64,000 nt of DNA from Perognathus longimembris pacificus (GCF_023159225.1 NC_063163.1:109957885-110021884); one strand, 5' to 3'; shown: positions 42,732-57,824, counted from the first letter of the stretch. Notes: a model not told the origin generated them from the sequence alone. Program-made: numbers and translations.

Positions 42732-42810
42732 TGGCTTAAGTGGGAAAGCATTATCCTTGAGCAAAAGAGCTTAGTGACAGCATCCAGGCCCTGAGTTCAA
42801 ACCCCAGAAT
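42732..42810 (+). mobile_element. Partial Geo unit, sense
   Basis: GGCTTAAGTGGGAAAGCATT to GAGTTCAAACCCCAGAATCA is a sense Geo unit abutting the antisense one, giving a head-to-head inverted pair. Confidence 0.75.

Positions 42811-42864
<54 letters not shown>
42811..42864. repeat. (CA)n microsatellite
   Basis: About 53 bases of CA, replacing the A tail of the sense Geo unit. Confidence 0.95.
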
Positions 42865-42866
<2 letters not shown>

Positions 42867-43729
42867 TTAAATTTTAAGTTAATTAAAAACAATAGATGTC
42901 ACTTTTATAATAACAAATAGTAATGGAACGTAAGGTTAGAAATACAGAAATTTGAAATAATCTCCACATTAAAAATGTTTAAAGAAACTATTTGCCCCAA
43001 GAAATGTAATTTATTATGAAAAATAATTATTATTAAATTTCATATTTTAAAACATAGTTTGTAAATATTATTGAATTATTAAATATTATTTAATCATTTT
43101 AATTATGAATGCTCCTTGGATTTTGTTATTCATCTCAATTTTACTTTTTCCCCTGTGCTCACACTCACACATTCCCACACAATCGGAGAAAGGTAGAAGC
43201 AAGAACACTTCCACACCAGTGTATTCAGGGAACATAGGAGATGGTGGGTCCTCCACTTAACTCAGAAATTAAATACTCAATGAAAAAATCCTCGCCTAGC
43301 ATCACTGTGACCAATCCTTAGACTTTCATCTGGCCCAGCCCCCCCTCAGCAGAACTCTAATGGCTGTCAAACTGGGTCTATTTCTCATCCTACAAAGGCA
43401 TCTGCCGACTTGGAAATTCAATAGCCCAGAGGTCATGCTATTTTATGTACCACTAAAACAAGAAGGAACACTGCAACTCAACCATGGCATCAGTTAGCCC
43501 GTCCACACCAGGCTCTATCCTACTTTGATAGATGGTGGAACATGCATGGGAAGGGATGAAGTTAATGAATTAATGAATTTAAGGAAGTATTCTCATTTTC
43601 TATCTCAAAGATAGGCATTAAAGTCCCTAACTCTTCCAAGTAATTTTTTTTCCATCTGCTCCTGGCACCTGTGTTTTAAGTATCCCATAAGAAGCTTAGC
43701 AGGTTATAGAAATGCAAACTCATTCTTGA

Positions 43730-44059
<330 letters not shown>

Positions 44060-46711
44060 TAAGGGAGAAAGCATCTATGAACTGTTCATCATTTAGAAAC
44101 CCAGGAGATTTTTTTTTTTTACAGTAATTGTAGTTTGGCTTTAGCTATTAGAGATTCTGAGCACACTGGTAACAGCTAGGTTGAAAGCTAATAGGGCTTC
44201 TTGGATTTTGTAATCACTGTATTTTGAAAAAGGTAATTGATTTATTTAGGTTGCAATAAGAAAGCTCTAAGGAAAGGGAAAAAGATTACTAACGTAACTT
44301 TAGAAGAAATAATAACAGGGAAAAGACAACTAAAGCAATTTTATAACATAATTTATCAAATCCATCCCACTGTTAATAATAGTATGATAATCTTGGCGTG
44401 GACAAAGGTGGGTTTATTTATACTTGGTCCCAAGGGTAGAAAAATTAATGCAAGATCTACATTCAAAGAATGCATTTAACTGAAAGCATGTGAAACACAA
44501 AACTTAATTGCAAACCACACTACTTTTATACATTTTTCTGTAATTTATACTGTAACAATGAACTTCAAAAAGAGTACTTGAGTTCTCACAAGATAATACC
44601 AGCAAGAACATATTCATTTGTGGTGCTTCTTTTGTATAATTTGTGCTGAGCCTTTTGCTTTGTTGGTTAGGATTCCTTTCATAGTCTATCAGTATAGCAC
44701 AGATTTATTAATTTTCTTAGTTGTTGGTTCCATTATGTGGTTGATTTTTTTTTTGTTCACTAAACCTTCTATCCTGGTTCTAATAAATCTGCAGATATGC
44801 AGTTGACAATATCTGAGCACACGAAATGTTTCATTTTCTTCTTCAGTTTTCACAAATATTGAAGTAGTGATAATGAATACAGGTTTTATTTAATACCAGT
44901 TGTATAAAGACTAGGGTATTTCATTGTTTACAAGACAGGCCACATTTCATTATTTTCTAAATATTTATGTAAAAGTAATGATAGCTTATTCACTTTTACG
45001 TACTATTTATGATTGAGAGAGTACATTTTTACTTTAAATATATGTATTTATACTTTTGTAACACAGCTTAAAAAGTTAAACCAACCAGTGTGCTAAGTAG
45101 CGTAGCACGTTTCACATACTTGAATTTCAGTACAATATCTTTTGTAAAAGAAAATATTGATTATATCATAAGAGATAGTTACATAAAAGTACATCATTAA
45201 CAAATCACTCAAAAACTAAGCCAAACCCACCCTTGAACATGTTTCCAAAAAACGGTTGCCAACAGGATGATTATCAGTTGATATAGCTTAAAACGTACAA
45301 ATTAATTGAAAAGTCTTTGTAGGTTTTTCCTAAGACTCTACATAATTGTCATGACAGATGAGTTGCTTGACTATATTATATAAAGTTCACCATCCAAGCC
45401 ACTTTTTAATTTAGGGAGTCTATCTCTCCTTCCAAGGCCCAGTAGTAGAAACATAGGATTCTAATCTATTTTTAGAAGAATTTCAGTCCCTTTTTGATGT
45501 CTGCCAAGTTGAAAACGGCTTCCCACCCAAAAGTAGGTAACGTTCACCCATTCTGCCTTCAAGCCATTTGATACATGCATCAGAACCAGAGTGCAAATTT
45601 TTGCTATCACTTGCATTTGCCTGAAAAGTGGTGATTGTCATCTAAGTAAAGAACACATTGCAGGTTTATCATTCTGCCTTGAGAGACCAAAAAGAATAAG
45701 ACATAGCCTGGCACATTCTATAAAATAACTCGTGAAGCTCTTTAGCAGCCGGCACAATAAAAATGTGGGGTTTTTTTTTTCAGTCTTTACAAAGTTTAAA
45801 AATAAAAAACCTTCAAATTCTTTTAAAAATTGGTGTGGCAGATGAATGGATTGAGAAGAGATGCAGGAATAAAGAAAGCTGCTTCTGCAGTTGTAGCCTC
45901 CCATTGGAGCTCGATTCCCTCTTTCCTATCCAACTTCAATTCCAAAAGCAGGGGATTTAGACAAGTAGAGGTGTTTGTTGTTGCAGAACATTCTGAACCC
46001 TAATGGGATAAGGAAATAATTTCCCCTCCCAACACACTTTGAAGAATGCATAAATTTGGGTTTTCTAACTTAAAACACACACACTTCTTACCTTATCTGC
46101 CGCCTCACCTGCCTTTCCCATCAAGCATGACCTGCTTTAAGTAAACCATTTCCTTGAAGAACCAAGGAAGCAGGACATGAAATATTTTCTCATCGCAACA
46201 CAGCCCTGGCTTATCTATCCACTCCATTAAGCTGCCATGGGGAGTGACCAACACTTAATAATCGTAATAAAAAGTCGTAGTGATGATCAACTACACGAAG
46301 AATGAGGCCGGGGTGTGGATGGGTGGATTACACCTGCATTCGACCTTTCCCTTGGCTGGGGCCATTACCACACCAGATAAGCTTGGTGTTCTGTGCACCT
46401 TGTGGAGCAGAAACGAAGGCATTTTAAGGACATCCTTCTTGTCTCTCGATGACAGCCCTGATGTGTGGGTGTGTTTACATCACATCCCTGACTCTCGAAC
46501 CCTGATTTTCATGTCACCTCAGATTGTGTCTTGTGCTGGGTTCACTCATCAGGGAATCGCAAACACATCCGTGAGGAAGATTACTATGTCAGCGTTTATG
46601 TGATCAAGCATCCTGTTGAGATGCTCTCACTAGACAGACCATCCTGCTCCCTGCTTAAACTGCCAGGAATTTTCAGTTTATAGTCTATACAGTAATAGTT
46701 ACTTTTAAAGA

Positions 46712-46712
<1 letters not shown>

Positions 46713-46759
<47 letters not shown>
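46713..46759. repeat. (GT)n microsatellite
   Basis: About 47 bases of GT, at the tail side of the adjacent antisense SINE. Confidence 0.95.
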
Positions 46760-46760
<1 letters not shown>

Positions 46761-46972
46761 CCCTGCCCTGGGGCTGGAACTCAGGGCTTAGGCACTATCC
46801 CTGAGTGTTTTTGCTCAAGACTAGCTCTCTACACTTGAGCCACATCTCCACTTCAGGTTTTTGGGTGATTCATTGGAAATAAGATATTCATAGTGTTTTC
46901 TGCCCCAGCTGGCTTCAAATCTGACCCTCAGATCCCTGTCTCCTAAGTAGCTAGGATTACAGGTGTGAGTAT
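46760..46972 (-). mobile_element. B1-Geo SINE, antisense
   Basis: Reverse Geo CTGGGGCTGGAACTCAGGGC, then reverse B1 ending AGCTAGGATTACAGGTGTGA. Confidence 0.88.
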
Positions 46973-47017
46973 GATAGTGAGATTTGAGGATTAAAGTTCA
47001 TCTATTTTTGTTGTTGT

Positions 47018-47199
47018 TGCCAGTCCTGGGGCTTGAACTCAAGGCCTGGGCACTGTCCCTGAGCTTCTTTTGCTCAAGGCTAGCGCTCTACCACTTGAGC
47101 CACAGTGCCACTTCCAACTTTTTTTGTTTATGTGGTACTGTGGAATCAAACCCATGCAAGCTAGGTAAATACTCTACTACTAAGCTTAGTGCCAGGCTA
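47018..47199 (-). mobile_element. IDL-Geo SINE, antisense
   Basis: (GTT)n tail, TTGCCAGTCCTGGGGCTTGA, Geo, then a shortened reverse ID half ending GCTTAGTGCCAGGCTA. Confidence 0.88.
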
Positions 47200-47245
47200 A
47201 GAGTAGTACCTTTTTTTTTAACTTCCAGGAGTGTTCAAACTAGTT

Positions 47246-47246
47246 A

Positions 47247-47333
<87 letters not shown>

Positions 47334-47346
47334 GAAAGAAAGAAAG
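47246..47346 (+). repeat. (AAAG)n microsatellite
   Basis: About 100 bases of AAAG tetranucleotide units with one GGAAA variant near the end. Confidence 0.96.
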
Positions 47347-48197
47347 AGCTTCAAATCAGATACTTTCTAATGCATTAAGTTTCACAATAAACATAAAACA
47401 ACTCCATCTGACTTTAATTTTCTAATTTCAAAAAATAATGATTTTATGCTACTTTTGCTGATTACTTTGAGCCTATTTACTTTCAATGCCTGGTAATTAA
47501 GTAGATAGTACAGTTGAAGCGTTTGGAAACTGAAAACTTCCATTACTGTTATATTTATGGGCTTTCTGGGTCAGCAGACATGTTTTCCTTTTCAGCTTGT
47601 CTCATCAAATTTATAAATATTTGTGTGCCTGCCCATATTAATGAACACTCCCTTTCAGTTGCAAATAAGTACAGAGATAGTATTTCTTGTCCTTTCCTTC
47701 TGATGTCTCACCCTTTCATCATATGCACACCATCTCATCTACATCATGTTCCTTTAGTCACTGTTGAGGTTTCTAAATATTAACATCATGACAAATCAGC
47801 TGATTCTTTCTCCATAGCAGTTGCTTTCATCTCTCCTGGTTTTGTTTCCAGTGAGAATCTGTATCGTTTCTCTTATTCAAGGACTTCCTAAACTTAATGA
47901 CTGCTCACATTCCTTTTTTCTAGATTTTTAAATAGGAGAATGAAATTATTTTACATACATATACTTAAACCAGTGTAGCACTCATTTTCCTTACAATAGT
48001 ATTATAGCAATGAGCTATTAAAAATCTCAGTGGCCAAAAATGCCTCAGCTCTACAAATACTTTTGTCATTTTTCTGACTTGTTTAACTGTCCTGCTTTTG
48101 TTAATATGCTATAAGACAGCTGGAAAACTGCCAAGTAATTATTACCACATTGCTCACATTTTTTAAATGTCCAAAAAGTATTTAAAACATTCACTTT

Positions 48198-48412
48198 GGG
48201 CTGGGAATATGGCCTAGTGGCAAGAGTGCTTGCGTCGTTTACATGAAGCCCTGGGTTTGATTCCCCAGCACCATGTATATAGAAAACAGCCAGAAGTGGC
48301 GCTGTGGCTCAAGTGGCAGAGTGCTAGCCTTGAGCAAAAAGAAGTTAGGGACAGTGCTCAGGCCCTGAGTTCAAGGCCCAGGACTGGCAAAAAAAAAAAA
48401 AAAGAGAGAAAG
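48198..48412 (+). mobile_element. IDL-Geo SINE
   Basis: Full-length: GGGCTGGGAATATGGCCTAG to GGCCCAGGACTGGC plus A tail. A 14-bp target duplication AAACATTCACTTTG lies at 48185-48198 and 48413-48426. Confidence 0.95.
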
Positions 48413-48426
48413 AAACATTCACTTTG

Positions 48427-48530
48427 TTTATTTTTTAATTTTTTATTGTTATTAGAAAGGTGATGTACAAAGAGGTTACAATTGTATAAAGAGTATGTTT
48501 CTTTTTGAGCAATGTCTCACTTTAATTTTT
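48427..48530 (-). mobile_element. LINE-like 3' end, antisense
   Basis: TTTTTTATTGTTATTAGAAA, GGTGATGTACAAAGAGGTTA and CAATTGTATAAAGAGTATG: a diverged copy of the 3'-end family at 36236 and 54020. Confidence 0.5.
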
Positions 48531-49179
48531 ATCAGTTGCATTTTCCATATGTTGTCACAGTAAAATATATGCAAAATGCTCTACCTTTTGGGGTGAGATT
48601 CTCAAGTTGTAAATATGCTTTTATAAAGTGACTATCTATGGGATGGTGGCTGATAACACTTCTGTGAATCTGAACTGAAGTAGATATGTAAGGACATCTT
48701 GATCAAGTGTCAAGTGATCTAGTGGGAGTTATATATTTTTCAGAATTCTTTGTAAGAAATGGAAGTAATGAGTCCAGACCATAGGGCAACCCTCGTGCCT
48801 TCTGTATTTGAGGAAGTAAACCCAGGCCTTCTGTACAGAAAGCACACAGACAGCAATTACAAGTGTGAACAGATAATTTCCTAGCATGAGAATTTCCATA
48901 GCCACAAGTAACCTGTTATTACCTAAACATATATACACACACCACAATCTCTGCATTATGAGATAGTTCTCTCAGTGTTAATAACATAAAAACATGTCCT
49001 AGGACATTATAGGATGTTTATTTCCCCAATTGATGTTTACTAATACATAATTAATGTATTAATTAATACATTTATTGAAAAGTATCTGTGTCTTTGGCGT
49101 TTAAGTATGCAAATCAGTCCTCATGTGGCTTATTATTTAAGTTTATTGATTACTAATTTTCCTTCTTATAAATCGAAAT

Positions 49180-49490
49180 CTTTTTAATTGAATTTTATTG
49201 TCAAGATGATGTACAAAGGGGTTACAGTTACATATGTAAGGTAGTGAGTACATTTCTTCTCATATTTGTTACCCCCTCCCTCATTTTTCTTCTACTTTCC
49301 CTTCCCCCTATACCCCCCTCAGTTGTACAGTTAATTTCCAATAGCCTTGTATCACTATTGCATTGGTTTGCCCTTTATCCTTTGACCATTTTGATGTTCC
49401 CCTTCCCTTCCCTAATTTAGATAAATGTATATACAATATTCAGGGTACCAAAATCAAATATAGTTACAACAGGTGATAAACCACAGAAAG
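49180..49490 (-). mobile_element. LINE-like 3' end, antisense (longest copy)
   Basis: TTTTATTGTCAAGATGATGT, ACAAAGGGGTTACAGTTACA and ACATTTCTTCTCATATTTGT open a unit that extends through a C/T-rich stretch to about 49490. It is the most complete copy in the window. Confidence 0.6.
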
Positions 49491-49644
49491 AAAAACAAAA
49501 GGAAAAAGAAATGGATTCATATAGTACATTAAAAATAACAACAATAATGAAAAACCACTTGTTTCTATAGCTTGGAGTTCATTTTGCTTAGCTTCATCTT
49601 ACATGATCATACTGACATTTCTTTTTTTCCCTTTTAAATTTATT

Positions 49645-49750
49645 TATTTATTGTCTCAAAGTGATGTACAGAGGTACAGAGGGGTTACAGTTTCATATGT
49701 AAGGCAGTAAGTACATTTCTTATCCAACTTGTTACTTCCTCCCTCAATAA
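49645..49750 (-). mobile_element. LINE-like 3' end, antisense
   Basis: TTATTGTCTCAAAGTGATGT, AGAGGGGTTACAGTTTCATA and TACTTCCTCCCTCAATAAAT: truncated copy of the same family. Confidence 0.58.
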
Positions 49751-50971
49751 ATAGAAATCGTGACTCCAGCTTTTATCAGTTTTTCTTTTGTGCACTTGGA
49801 TAATTTGCTTTTGCCTCAAAATAGGTATGCTTTGGTTTGATATTCAGAATTTTTATTGGTTAGTGAGGAGCTGCTTCTTGTTTGGCAAACAATGAGAGAT
49901 TGTTAAAAATCAGGCATTATGAATAGACTAAATTCAGAATGAACTCTTCATTACTTTTTATTTGGACCCAGATACAAAATTTCAGCATCTTGTGATTGAA
50001 TAAATTCTCTCATGAAAAATCCATAAGCTACATTACCAAACACAAAACAAGATTCAGGCTTTCCTTTTCTACTAAATATATCTTCATATATCTAATGCCA
50101 AAGTGAATGCTAACAATGAACCTGATAAATTAAGTAGTGGGAATAATGTAGACAAAGCTCAGGTAGACAGATGTGATTCATAAAAATAAATGAATTTCTT
50201 CTCCCGAGTAAGGCTATTCGAATGGTTAACTCACAAAACAGGAAAACAGAATAATTTCTCCTTAAAAGTTCAGTATGTTCTTTATTTGGAGATTTTCTCC
50301 CAAGAAAACACTCTGACAGGCTAGAGTTTAATTGTTATTGTGAGTTTGTTTGGTTTGTAAATGATATCAGATTTTTCCTCTGCTGTTAGTACTGAACTAC
50401 TGACAAGTAGAAACTCTCTTGTGTCTGTGTGTGTGTCTATGAGACATGAAAAAAAGCCAATGAAACAACACTCCTTATTTGTTAAAGATTCAAATACATT
50501 CACTTAAAATCTTGTTTAGAGGACAGACAATGTCCTTACCAAAACAAAGTGAAAAATGTAAAGGATATGAAAAGAAAATAGAGTTGAGAAGAGTTTCACT
50601 AAAGTTAAAAATCAAGTCTCATCCTTCTTAAACTTACCATGAATGTGATATAAAAGGTGATTTTAAATGTTCAACTGTCTCTTTATGACCTTCTATATTT
50701 AAAATAATTTAAAAATTGGCATTTACGCAATTGAATATTAAAATTATGATGGCCAGAGGTGCAGCCTTCCTTTTCTCTTACTTTAAATACCTGTCATTTG
50801 GATGAGTTATTTTAAAAGACTCTTCTTTTTTTAAATGATGGAAGGCTAATGCGATTTAGGTTCTCATAGACAAAGGAGACTAAAGAGAGAAGATAATAAA
50901 AGGCTGTATTTACCCTTATCTTGCTTCCATCAATATTAACATGTTCTTCCCTTCTTTTCCCCCATATTTAA

Positions 50972-51300
<329 letters not shown>

Positions 51301-54019
51301 TCCCTAAGAGAGAATTCTTTTGGTTTGTGTGTGAACATGGTATGTTTGTTTTCCTTTTTGCTCCATTTCATTTTTTTTTTTATCAAAGATCAGGTAACTT
51401 ATTTTTTAACTTGAAAATAATCAGTTGACATTAATCTTTGAAGGCCATATAAAAACCAAACTGGTTGAACACTAGCTGCTTACAATGGGCCTAAACCATG
51501 GGTAATCTATGCCTCTTATAAATTCATCAACTTATTTTTGGCCACCAGAATCTACACTCTCATTGTCAGTAATAATTGTACATTTTATCATTATTTTTTA
51601 AATTATGCCTGGCTGCTAAGTTTCCAAGTACAAAGGAATCAGCTTTTTCCCAAGAAACCACTTTTTGTTTTCTCTCCCATGTCAAAGCTTATCATTTATG
51701 ATGGCATAATTCTATTTCTGATATTGTGTTGGGGTTGTATCAATGCTAACTAAGTTGAAGATCACAAAAGCAACCATGATCAGAGAGGAAAAGCGGCTCT
51801 GGTTTTATAGTGCTTACTCAAATCACATTCTCACCCATTTTTAAAGGGAATGTGGTGTAAGATCTGTAAAATTAGACCCATTACTATCCAAAAAAATATT
51901 TAAAGAATCCTGAAATGTGATTCCCTGAGGTAAGCCAGGCTACCTGTGGGTTAAAAGTGAGACTTTCATTCTTATGGAAATATTGGTTAAATCTGCCCTT
52001 TTCATCCTGATGGTCCTGGACATAGAGAATTCACATATTTGTACCCAGGAGGCAGAATTTCCTATTTTCTTTAAGCAATAAAGTCTACTGTTGAATTGAT
52101 GGGGCCAGAGCCCATCACAAGTGGCGACTGACAAATTACTCTGGTCTCGGTGCTGCTTAGGAGAGATTCACACAAAGCACAGATTCAAGAGGAAATCAGG
52201 ATCTTTGCTAAAGGACTTAACAAGAAACGTGGTCTTGAAAAAAATGATGTCTCTGGTAAGCCATTGAAAAATGAAGGTAATGAAACTTCTACTGTTGTCC
52301 AGCAGAAATGAAAACAATTTAAACGTGATTGTTTTCATTGTTGATTGTTTTCATTGTTTCAAAAAGAAAAAAGGAACAGCAGTGGGCTTTGAGGTGTCTG
52401 TTGGGTGGGGAGGAGGGTTGAGAGATCTTTAAGTATAGAAGCAATAAATACTGGTACTCAGAAGGGTTGTGTTAGATCAATATTGCCTGTTTGCAAATCA
52501 ACACAGTCCTTTGTAGTGGGAAATATGATATAAAATGAACAATTTGGAAAGGAGAGAGAGGAAAAAAAGTATCCAGGAAAGGCAAAGTTCAATATCGATT
52601 CTAGCAATTTTATAGTCTGCCTTATTTGAATATACACCCCCTATGAAACTGAAAAAAAAAATGTGCAGGAAGAAAAGTCAAGCTGCTAAATTATGCAAAA
52701 TAAAATCCTACCCCCAAAATATTTCAAAATATTTCTGAAACATCTTAAACTAGCATTAGGATGTTTAGTGTTTGAAGATATATTTGTATGGATATTATGT
52801 CATTTCGGTGAGTTCAAGTAGCAAATAAATCTCTGAGGAAGAAGTCATTACAAGAGACACCTGAGTGTAAGTCATCTTATTTTCAGATAGGTTTGAAAGC
52901 AATGGTGGTTGACACGTAGATCAGTGTTGAGACTACTGATTACATTCACTGGATGTCTCTTTTGCTCTTAATGAATTCACTGTGGACATCGCTGCCTTGT
53001 CCTCTGTCTTGTGTCTACTGGTAAAGTCAAGCTTCAGGGACTGAATTTGGCCCTAAGATAACCGGGCTGTCTGACTCCCATTGAAGGAAAGAGAGTTCCC
53101 TCTTAAATGTGCCACTTTGTCAAATCCACACTACAGTGATTGTTTGGGGAAGATGCTGAAGGGCTTCATCTGTCTAGAACTGTATAATAATCAGCCATTG
53201 GCTTCCCCTTCTTTTCCTGTCCTTCCCCAGTCTCCTTAAATGAGGTAATTGTTAAATTCAACTTCCTGGATGGAGAGTTTGTTTATGTACTTTGTTTTCT
53301 ATATGGCACAGTTTCCTGAGCAAGCTGGCTCCTGCATTCCAAAACGCAGTCAGCCCGTCCTGTTTTGAGAACACTGGCTGGGCCCAGAAGGCTCAAGGGC
53401 ACTCTTCCCTTCTAACTCCTCCCCACTCCCACTGCCGTGTATGCAGAAGGCTCTTTAACGATTCACATTCTCATTCTTATTCCACTAGGATTCCTCTCTT
53501 TTAAAGGATGCAAGCCACTATAGACATGAACCCATAGGAATAGTTGGCATAAATTATTTAGTTTGTAAAAGGAAATTCAGATTAACTGCATTGGAGGTTG
53601 TGCCTGGATCCAATGTCTTAGAAACCGTCTATCTTCCTAGAGATGTAAGAGCAGGGCTTGTTTGGTCTTCTTTGGTTTGTAACCAGGTCTTTTGGTTAAT
53701 TGCTCTGGATGCTGTAAGATGTGGGTATTCATTAACTATGGCTGTTTTGATTCTTTAGACCACTAGTCTTTAAGGTCATTAGTCTTTAAGTAAACTGATT
53801 TTTTCTTGCTATGTAAGCTCAGTCATAAATGTTGACAAATAACCAACAATGTTCTTTTGCTCTCAGGGATTTTTTTTTTTTTTTTTAGTTTCCAAACCAT
53901 GCTGTTTGTTCACAAAAATGGCACAGTGAAGAGGAAAAAGTAGGATAGCCATTCCAGATGGCGAGTCAGGTTTAGAGACTGCAACATGGACTTTTAAACA
54001 AATGTCATCAGACTCTTCA

Positions 54020-54165
54020 TTTATTATTTTATTTTATTGTCAAGATGATGTACAGAGGGGTTACAGTTACATATGTAAGGTAGTGAGTATATTTCTTGTC
54101 AAACTTGTTACCTCCTCCCTCATTTTTCTCCCACCTTCCCTCCTCCCTATTCCCTTTCCCCCCAC
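54020..54165 (-). mobile_element. LINE-like 3' end, antisense
   Basis: TTTTATTGTCAAGATGATGT, ACAGAGGGGTTACAGTTACA and TTGTTACCTCCTCCCTCATT: well-preserved member of the family also at 36236, 48427, 49180 and 49645. Confidence 0.6.
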
Positions 54166-54762
54166 CCAGCATCTTCATTTTTATGTATTTAATTTGCTGG
54201 TACTAGAAATTGACCATGCCTTCTCTAAAGATTCTTGTAGAAGGGTCTAAAGTAAGACAATTATTCTCTCATCCATGGGGGTAAAATGATGGCTCAAAAA
54301 GAAACAAGTTCTAACTAGAACTTGCATCAGTGGGTGAACTCTAGAAAAGAGGGGTGGGTATGGGAGCAGTGGATTTGGCAATGTCTATTTTCAGGAACCC
54401 AGGGCAACCAGAATTGGTCCTTTGAAACCATACTCCACATGGTTTATTTACAATTACAAGAGCCAGGCAGGGGGCAGGAAGTGCTAAGAAAAGAAGTAGA
54501 AGCTGACATCTTCAATGGAGTTTTTCTCTCAGGATTCCACAAAATCACTGGCCTCAATTAGCCCCTTGGCCCCAGTGTGCATCTGCTTCAGGATCGATGG
54601 AGTCCTTTGTGTGGTTTTTCTTTTTTCCACTTTGAAATAGTTTCAAGGGCAGATGTATCAAAATTTGCTTTCAGATTCATGTGTGAATGATTTAAACTAA
54701 GGAACCATTTTTCCATATAAATTTCTTTAGTGTTAAGTTTAGGTCTTACTAGCTAGCAGTTA

Positions 54763-54780
54763 TGGGGGGGGGGGGCGGGA
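54763..54780 (+). repeat. Poly-G tract
   Basis: Run of about 13 G, one C, then GGG. Confidence 0.85.
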
Positions 54781-57700
54781 TGGAAACAGTTGCTGAATGT
54801 GGTAGATGAGGGTCAAAGTATTGTGTATTTCTTATATCACAAGCAAGTGTTTAGTAGTAATTAACACAGGCACTACAAAGAAGTGTGAAGTTTAAGTGTT
54901 TAATATTACTGAACATCACTTGGCCTCTGAAAATGAGTTACAGATTAGGTATTATGGAAAGGGATGCTTGTGATTGTCTTCCAGTTTTCATAGTCCTAAA
55001 CTAAAAGATTCTACAGAGAGCTTGGGTTTCTTTGTGTGAACCTACATGATCTAAGTATAGTTGTCAGAGTAAGGGTTAGATAAGCAAACATCCATCGCCC
55101 CTCTCAACAGGCATGCACACAGATCCACACAGATTCCCCTTCTGCTAATTGGCTTACTGTTTGAGATATTGATGTCCATGGGGAGTACCAAGTATTTGTA
55201 CTCACGAACTGAGACGTCACATGGCACTGTCAAGTGTCTGTGTGTCCCAGGGGGAAATGACATCACAACCTTTCCTTTCCCCATATACAGTAGGAAGTAT
55301 AAACCTTTCTATTGCCATTGGAACTTCCTAGTTTTTCTATTCATCTCTTTCCTAGTTAAAATATGACTACACCACCCTTCCATGTGGAGAAAACAAATGT
55401 TGCTTTTTTTCCTTTGCTTTAAGGCTTACCTGGCACACTATCCCTTTCTCCCCCTTCTTCTTACTATATCTTTTAAATGCTGAAATAATTAGCCTTCAAT
55501 CTTTTGACAAATGCTTCCATAAATGGTTGCTGGATCCCAACTGACACCTGATGACACCAGGTCATTTGTCAGGTCATTTTTTTGTTATTATATTACATAT
55601 AGTATGCTTTACAGCTCCCTAAACAGACACCACCAGGTAGAAAAATTTCTAAATTCATTATTTAGCTTTTTTCTTCTTTTTTTTTTCACCAAACACATAG
55701 AAGTTTCTATTTTAGCAAATTTACTTTAAAAATGAGGAAATGTGTGGTCATTTTAGCTTCTGCCACTTCAAAACACACAAACTGAACAAAACAAAACTGC
55801 TAGAAAGGAAGATTACTTGTTCTTCCAACCCATACACTTCCCTCTTTGACAAAACATATGAAAATTCTCCACAAACACCAGGTACATCCCCAACAATAAG
55901 GATTAACTCAATTGACAGCATCCAACTGACATGGGAACAAAACCTGAAGCAACCAATCCAGGTAGCCTACACATGCCAACTGTTTTGGAAATATAAAATC
56001 CTATGTAAGGTTATCTAGTATGTGAGTTGAAGATCTCTGGATGGATTTTCCCCTGCATGTGTACCATATTTAAATATTTCCTCTTACTATGTGACAAGTT
56101 GTTATGTAAGTACTATATGAACTCATTTATCTTAACAAGATCATCCCACTGTAAGCAATAGGCTCAGAGGTAGTTGGCCCCTAGTGATCAAGCTAAGAAG
56201 AAGAATAACAATGAAGTATGCACGTTTCTGAGTTTGAATCCTCTTTTCTGGAATGGTAGAAGCCACGATGTGAGTCTTCTGAGACTAAAACTCTTAAGCA
56301 ATGAGGCTGGAGAGGAGAGCTCCCTACATTCACTCACCCATTGGGATGACAACACAAAAATCTAAAAAAAGACTCAGCAAGACAATCTAGTAAGGAAATA
56401 AAATCCCATCAAAACACAGCCTCTGGAAGAATCTTCAAATAAAAGAAACCAGGTTGATTTCTCCAGTACAGGATCTAAAGGCATAGGACCATTCCTTCAA
56501 TAAATAGTAAATGCTCTTGAAGTTTATGATTATAAACTTGTCTTGAATTTAATTGATGAGTAGCTCTTATCTTCCAAGTATGAGCAAAGGGCCTTTAAGT
56601 GACAAGTTTTTAAGTTGCTGTTGGTATCATCAGGTGTCATCAGGCCTGCCTTCCTCAGTGGAAGGAATCCAAGAGGGATGACAAGTCTGGGACCTCAGCC
56701 CAGACATAATGCCCAGGGCATTCTTAGCTGGAAGCACCGTGCTGCAATGGGGTGGGTAAGCTGAAGAAGGGAGAGATAAAAGAGTTCTTTACTCCTGAAA
56801 TAATTACATTCATAAAGAATATTTTACCCACACACATATACATATGACATAGGGCTTCGGAGAGAGAGTGATGGTGATTAGGTTTACCATAAAACTCCAA
56901 AATATGTGTAATAAAATACTATAAAGCTCACTTTATTGTGGAGATATAATCCCCATGATACGCAATTCTATGTCATGATGCATTAATACAGTTTTATGCC
57001 TATGATAAACATCTCCTTAGAAGATCATGAATAAAAAAAAGAATTGTCTGCCAACAAAAGGAAAATATACCTATTTGTTTTAGCTTAGTACATGGAAAAC
57101 AATTCATCCACAGCTTTAGACAATATGTTCCTTTTGTCTCTAGATATAGTATCAACCAAGACAGGACTGGCTATGATTCATATTGAAGAAGAACATAAAA
57201 TAGGATAGTAGTTATTTAGAATGAACTAGAAAATAGTAATGACTTTAAAAATGTATTTCAACTTAACAGGGAATTAAAAGTCATTTATTTTAAAGCTTAT
57301 CCCTTAAACCCCACCAATCTTCTAGTTCTTGCTTTCAGCATGAAATAGCACACAGCTAAGACAACTTTGCTACAAATGTATGGCAATATACACAGCCAGC
57401 AACAACTGAATAGAAAATCACATTCCTTTTAAATCTCTAAAATGCCTAGCACTGGTCCTAAGCACTCTCAGAAACAAGCATTACACTGATTTTTCAATGT
57501 TATAAATAATAATTAATCATTGTTAGAAATACTTTGAACCTATTGTTTATCCTCCTTAGTATCATAAGTATATTTCATAATTAAAAATTACTCACTTTAA
57601 GTGAATGGATCCCATGCTTTCTAAAAACCTACAATCCACTCTGAAGAGATATACATAGAATGGAGCATACTTTCAAAAAGTCCTTCAGACATTTTTTTCT

Positions 57701-57824
57701 TTACTATCACATAACTTAACAATAAAGATCTAGTGATGAAATGGACCCACAGATAAGTGCCAGACATGTTAAAAAAAAGTTCAGTATTTTTTCTAAATAC
57801 TAAAATTTTTAAAATTCAATTTGA

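Noticed and set aside
46280..46603. 107-codon + strand frame in intron 12
   Set aside because: No family resemblance or splice context; treated as chance.
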